From contig NC_089248.1 of NCBI RefSeq assembly GCF_000512585.2, forward strand, positions 682,001 through 746,000: 64,000 bases of DNA, given 5' to 3'. This DNA is from Kwoniella bestiolae CBS 10118. Taxonomy: Eukaryota; Basidiomycota; Tremellomycetes; Tremellales; Cryptococcaceae. A program made the translations under genes and the position numbers. Position 1 is the stretch's first letter. Each line of letters starts with the position of its first letter. Shown here piece after piece: positions 60,301 through 64,000 of the stretch. The notes below the pieces were generated by a model. That model was not told where the DNA came from, did not search any database, and saw only the letters and a program-made list of their open reading frames with translations.

Positions 60301-62344
60301 TTGAAAATGGTTTATCTGCACTCCCTGGATCAGAGTATGTAAGTTGACTGGCTCATATTGCTTGGCTTTGACGAATCGTCTTGCATCTGAAACAAGCAGC
60401 TTCTTAGTCAACTACTGACTGAACAGCTAGCTACCTGAGGGTGTGTATGTCCACTCACGCGATAATATTGTATCTAGATTATGTTGACTACCCATAATAT
60501 CTATGGAGAAGAGGTTGCGAAATAACATCGTAAGGTATCGACATACCTGGGATGAAGAGGGAGTCAGCTGAAAGTATAATCATTATCATGCACAATCTTG
60601 CTTACCTGTCCATGTGGTACTGGTACAAGTAGAGGAGGAAGAGTCTCGTTGCGGCCTGCATTGATCGAAGGCTTGTTGTCAAGTGAGGTAAGTGGGGTAT
60701 CAGGGATGACTTGGGTTATCGGCTGACTCGAAGACTTCCCATTTTCCACTCCATCATATCCGCGCATTAGTGACTAGCAGACTCGTGTTAGCTTCCGTTC
60801 CCGCAGCCATAGCATTCGAAGCTTACTTGCGATAGCACCTATAATACAGATGGCAACAAGTAGATTAGACTACTTCACCGATTGTAAAAATTTAACTCAC
60901 CATCTCAGTATCTTTACATCTCCTCAACAAACCCTTAAAGTCGGTCTTCCTATACCTAGCCACCAACTCTCTGATCATGCCTAATATCCCCGCTAATCTC
61001 TTGATGTTACCCCTCACTCTTGGCAGTTCGTCATCTCCACTCAAGCGATAGAATAACGATGGGAAGACCTGTTGAGTGAGCTCGAGAAGATCTCTGTTCG
61101 CCGGTTGGCCATTGGTAGAAGCGAGTTTATGCAATATATCTGCACAGGATCAGATCTATCAGTTATAGGGATACTGCGATTGGGACGAGTGAGAGAGGTC
61201 TACTTGCGTGAGTGTGGTAAGCCATATACCATCTTTCCACTGGACGTCCTAGATATGTGTCCGTAAAATATCCTCTGTCGGGATATCTGTATTTCTGCCA
61301 GAGCACTGAACGTTGAAATGAAAGAGAGTGAATTGGATCAGCTCAAATCGTATCATATTGTTGACTTCTCAACTTGCCATTTCACACGCTTGCGCTTCTT
61401 CACTTCCACAATAATATCATCCACGCCTTTCCTCTTCCTCTTCTTGCCCTTACCATTACGCTCCCCTAGCTCACTAGGCAGCTCATCACTCCCTTGCGAG
61501 GGAGTCTCGAGATGCTCCGGAGGGAGTGTCTGAGCTTGAGCACGAGCGATCTTCGAATGATCATAGAGCTCATACACCGGTACCCCGCTCAATTGGGTAA
61601 AACAGTTATTCCCAACCGGCAGGAACAGCGACGTGTGGATGAGAAGTAATCGAAATGCCTCGTCACCGATTCTACGTGATTCGAACGTTCATGAGCCTGG
61701 TCCACATGTATAGCGCGCGTGACTCAAAATTACTGCTAAGGTAGAAAGTGGTCTGACCGGCAGGTGCCGAGGGTCATATAAGCTCATGTGTGAGCAAGCT
61801 TACCTTGATCTAAGCAGCTTCCACTCCGTCTCTCTCAGGACACTACTTGGTGAGTTCACATGACGATTATCCACATGAGGTCTTGAGATATTGATGGGCA
61901 GTTCGACCGAGGGGAACTATACGATCCAAATAGCGAATCAGCTATCAACGTAACTTGTATACTTACACTTCACGCAATGTCAATTGAGTCCGATGAAAGA
62001 GGACTCGCCCTATCACCAGTAATTAGAACATTCTTCTCTCCTATCCTAGCCAGATCCCTCAGAATGCAATTAATCGCTTCCTGCTGCGACAGCCCGTTTG
62101 CCCTCCTGCAATCCCTCAGCTTTATCTGCAGTTCCGAAGCATCTTGAGCGGATCTAAATACACATATGGTATGATCCAGCAACTTCACATAAGCTCCCGG
62201 ATCACTAGGTTTTGATATCACTCGATTTTCTGCTGTGTAAGTTGAGCTGAGGAATGTGGAGAGCGTGTGTAGGGTTGGATAGTACGCTGAGAGTGTTTTG
62301 TGTCTTAGTGGTTTGGTCGACCCTTCTCCTGGGGTATCCATCAT
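57302..62344 (-). CDS. TERT: Telomerase reverse transcriptase
   Basis: Catalytic subunit of telomerase, copying the telomerase RNA template onto chromosome ends in the nucleus. ATG at 62344 (a second ATG follows) starts MMDTPGEGSTKPLRHKTLSAYYPTLHT-like sequence, the TEN domain start. The RNA-binding domain includes VVDFVRWVFSDFLIPLLR and the T motif TFYITETSTTRYETV near 60100. RT motif 1 and 2 follow in a stretch read as VSAVRLIPKPKGFRPI. Motif A is KLYFVKMDIKAAFD, with the catalytic Asp at 59334-59336. Motif B' is GIPQGSKISSLLCSFFYACM near 58690. Motif C is RYIDDFLF, with its Asp pair at 58531-58536. The C-terminal extension ends RRLEGALDKGWEVVKDAKY at 57302. About 20 or more short introns; I estimate roughly 1,200 residues. 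The TERT-specific T motif separates it from retroelement RTs, and no endonuclease domain is present. Confidence 0.92.
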
Positions 62345-62767
62345 GGTTGTTTTCTCTTGTCTACCATCCCTGTTGTATCATACGCGACGGTTGGGACTGG
62401 ATTGGGACTGGTATGATGTTCGAAATGGTTTACAGAAATGTTAAATACGCACGGTGCTAGTTCGAATGTTTACTGTGAGGTGAGGGTGAACAACCTCCAC
62501 CTACTAATTGGGACTGGTTGACGTGTGCCTGATGACATGAGAGTTACGGGTATGTGTCCGATATCAGGCGCACAGATGATATCGAGGAATACTGTATTAC
62601 ATATGCATTGTATGTACCGTATGTATCCATCTACCACTATGACTTAATAATTGTACAACGTTGAAGTAATAAGTATATATGCAATGATGTGATGTGACGT
62701 GTTGAACTAAATCTCCTCTCCATAACCATCCCTAATCCGACAGATGCTCAATACTGTATCTCCCACA
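62345..62767. promoter_or_regulatory. Upstream region of TERT
   Basis: About 420 bases between the lipase stop and the TERT start, both on the minus strand. It holds the lipase 3' end and the TERT promoter. AT-rich near 62580-62690. No specific site recognised. Confidence 0.4.
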
Positions 62768-64000
62768 CTAATACCCATCCTCCCTCAACTTAATCATCAA
62801 ACCCCCATAAAACCTCCCCAAATCAAACTTCTCCTTCTTCCTCTTCTGCTCCTGCTGCCCGTCCTCGGCTTTCTCCAAAGTAGCATCCTGCAATTGCTTC
62901 TTACTAATCTCGCTATTCTTATTCTGCTTCTCATCGCCAGGTAAAAGCTCATTCACCCAATCGATGATTTGTCCCACTTGGGCTATATCCCATGAACTCC
63001 CACTACCCCCACTACCCCGACTAGTGGTACTAGGTGATGAGCCCGCTTTACCCTCATTCTTTATCGATTTGTTCAATTCAAATTTGTTTAGAGCTTCTTC
63101 GACCGCCTCACCTGGATTCTGCAGGGGGTTGGTTTGAAGACCGATTGATAGGCCCAGATGTTGATTCAGACCATGTTTCGAATGATCGTTCTGATTCTGT
63201 TGGTTCTGAATCGGGGACTTCCGATTGTTCTCATACTCGCTCAACAAAGCATCCGCCTCTTCTTCCTCTTGCTGTTCCTTCCTTGCCTTTTGCGCTTTCT
63301 CATCTGAATTTCCCAATCCCTGAGGGAACAGTCCTCCTTCACCTCTAAGATCCCAATGATGACATTCGTCCACCGCACCCAGATATTCACCCCATTTGGC
63401 CGAACTAACACTGACCAGCCCGTCATTGCCTTCATACACCCTCTTCCCGTTCGGTCCATGGATGATGTTCGAGTGATCCTCCGCATACCCATTTTCCGCC
63501 GCTGCATCTAAAACTAGTTTGGGAAACCACAGTGGATGTAACACGGACATCTTGGATATACGACCAGCGACCGAGGTGTATTTCACATTTGCGGAGTCGG
63601 GAGTAGATGGGTTGAAATGATCTCGTAGGAAGGAAGTAGTAAGGTTTGAGTAGGCGGGCGAGTCAAATATGGACAAGAGGTAGGACGTCAGACCAGCAGC
63701 AAAACTACTGCCGAAGGACGATTCGGCCTGTTCTTTCGTTTCCTGCTTGAGGGGTGGTCGAGACAATAGAGGTGATTTCATCGAATAGGGTAAAAGGGAT
63801 TTGGTCTTTCCACCGGCCAGAACGGCTGTCGCAGCAGCTGCGACTGACCCTACACCAATATTGGCAGCGCACCAGTCCATAAATGGGGATCCACGATGAG
63901 GGGTTCCGATGGTGGTGAGAGAAAGAGGAGTGTAGGATGTAGGTTTGATGGTCGATATGAGATATCGACAATCTAATCCTCCCATTGAATGGGCAACGAA
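62768..64000 (-). CDS. Alpha/beta-hydrolase lipase, 3' part
   Basis: Serine lipase cut by the right window edge; no start codon is in view. The visible 411 codons begin FVAHSMGGLDCRYL, the nucleophile elbow (GxSxG variant with Ala, AHSMGG), with the catalytic Ser at 63986-63988. The conserved TTIGTPHRGSPFMDW segment follows. The catalytic Asp is likely in EGNDGLVSVSSAKWGEY near 63430 and the His in VDECHHWDLRG near 63370. Hydrophobic and Gly/Ala-rich stretches near 63830-63880 (GVGSVAAAATAVLAGGK) could be a lid or membrane-contact loop. The tail after 63340 is polar, Gln/Asn/Lys-rich and probably disordered, ending KLREDGY at 62768. It resembles fungal triacylglycerol lipases of the DUF676/lipase class. 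Substrate and location not decidable from this part. No intron is needed in the visible portion. Confidence 0.85.
   Translation of the reverse strand, partial: FVAHSMGGLDCRYLISTIKPTSYTPLSLTTIGTPHRGSPFMDWCAANIGVGSVAAAATAVLAGGKTKSLLPYSMKSPLLSRPPLKQETKEQAESSFGSSFAAGLTSYLLSIFDSPAYSNLTTSFLRDHFNPSTPDSANVKYTSVAGRISKMSVLHPLWFPKLVLDAAAENGYAEDHSNIIHGPNGKRVYEGNDGLVSVSSAKWGEYLGAVDECHHWDLRGEGGLFPQGLGNSDEKAQKARKEQQEEEEADALLSEYENNRKSPIQNQQNQNDHSKHGLNQHLGLSIGLQTNPLQNPGEAVEEALNKFELNKSIKNEGKAGSSPSTTSRGSGGSGSSWDIAQVGQIIDWVNELLPGDEKQNKNSEISKKQLQDATLEKAEDGQQEQKRKKEKFDLGRFYGGLMIKLREDGY

Noticed and set aside
57302..62344. Reverse transcriptase taken as a retrotransposon
   Set aside because: The T motif, the TERT-type C-terminal extension, many introns and the lack of endonuclease, integrase or terminal repeats fit telomerase instead.

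Overview
This looks like nuclear DNA of a basidiomycete yeast of the Tremellales (Cryptococcus/Kwoniella-like). Genes are dense and cut by many introns of roughly 50-80 bases with GT(G/A)AGT donors and CTRAY-type branch sites. The gene set is fungal: YOR1-like ABCC pumps, a Zn2Cys6 regulator, FUR1, GIS2, an arrestin adaptor and TERT. I placed introns by eye, using homology between paralogues and protein families, so small exon borders may be off. The genus is inferred.

Layout. 1-2.6 kb: 5' part of a YOR1-like ABC transporter gene, apparently decayed and cut by the window edge. 3.1-5.4 kb: ARMT1/DUF89 phosphatase. 7.3-8.2 kb: unknown protein with a cysteine cluster. 9.8-10.9 kb: DUF1275 membrane protein. 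10.9-13.2 kb: no gene seen. 13.2-13.8 kb: small unknown protein, divergent from a STEEP1-like gene (14.2-15.1 kb). 15.4-18.2 kb: Zn2Cys6 transcription factor, divergent from a LIG4-like ATP-dependent DNA ligase (18.9-22.7 kb). 23.0-25.3 kb: helical protein of glomulin/YBP type. 25.5-27.3 kb: GIS2/CNBP zinc-knuckle protein. 27.8-29.5 kb: FUR1, divergent from a DHA2-type MFS transporter (30.3-33.3 kb). 34.3-38.4 kb: arrestin-related adaptor with a huge disordered insertion. 38.6-45.0 and 45.4-52.0 kb: two intact tandem YOR1-like ABC transporters. 52.5-53.8 kb: RS-domain SCI1-like protein. 54.2-57.0 kb: divergent ribosomal protein genes RPL21 and RPS9. 57.3-62.3 kb: telomerase reverse transcriptase. 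62.8-64.0 kb: 3' part of a lipase gene.

The most unusual signals are in pre-mRNA structure. RPS9 intron 2 holds a stem of about 24 base pairs with one bulge. GIS2 intron 1 carries two nested long complementary arms that would bring its ends together, and GIS2 intron 2 has a pyrimidine-rich tract and two in-frame acceptors 42 nt apart, one inside zinc knuckle 2. Both genes act in translation, so splicing feedback is a plausible hypothesis. The third ABC copy shows a frameshift, an in-frame deletion and two GC donors, which point to decay.
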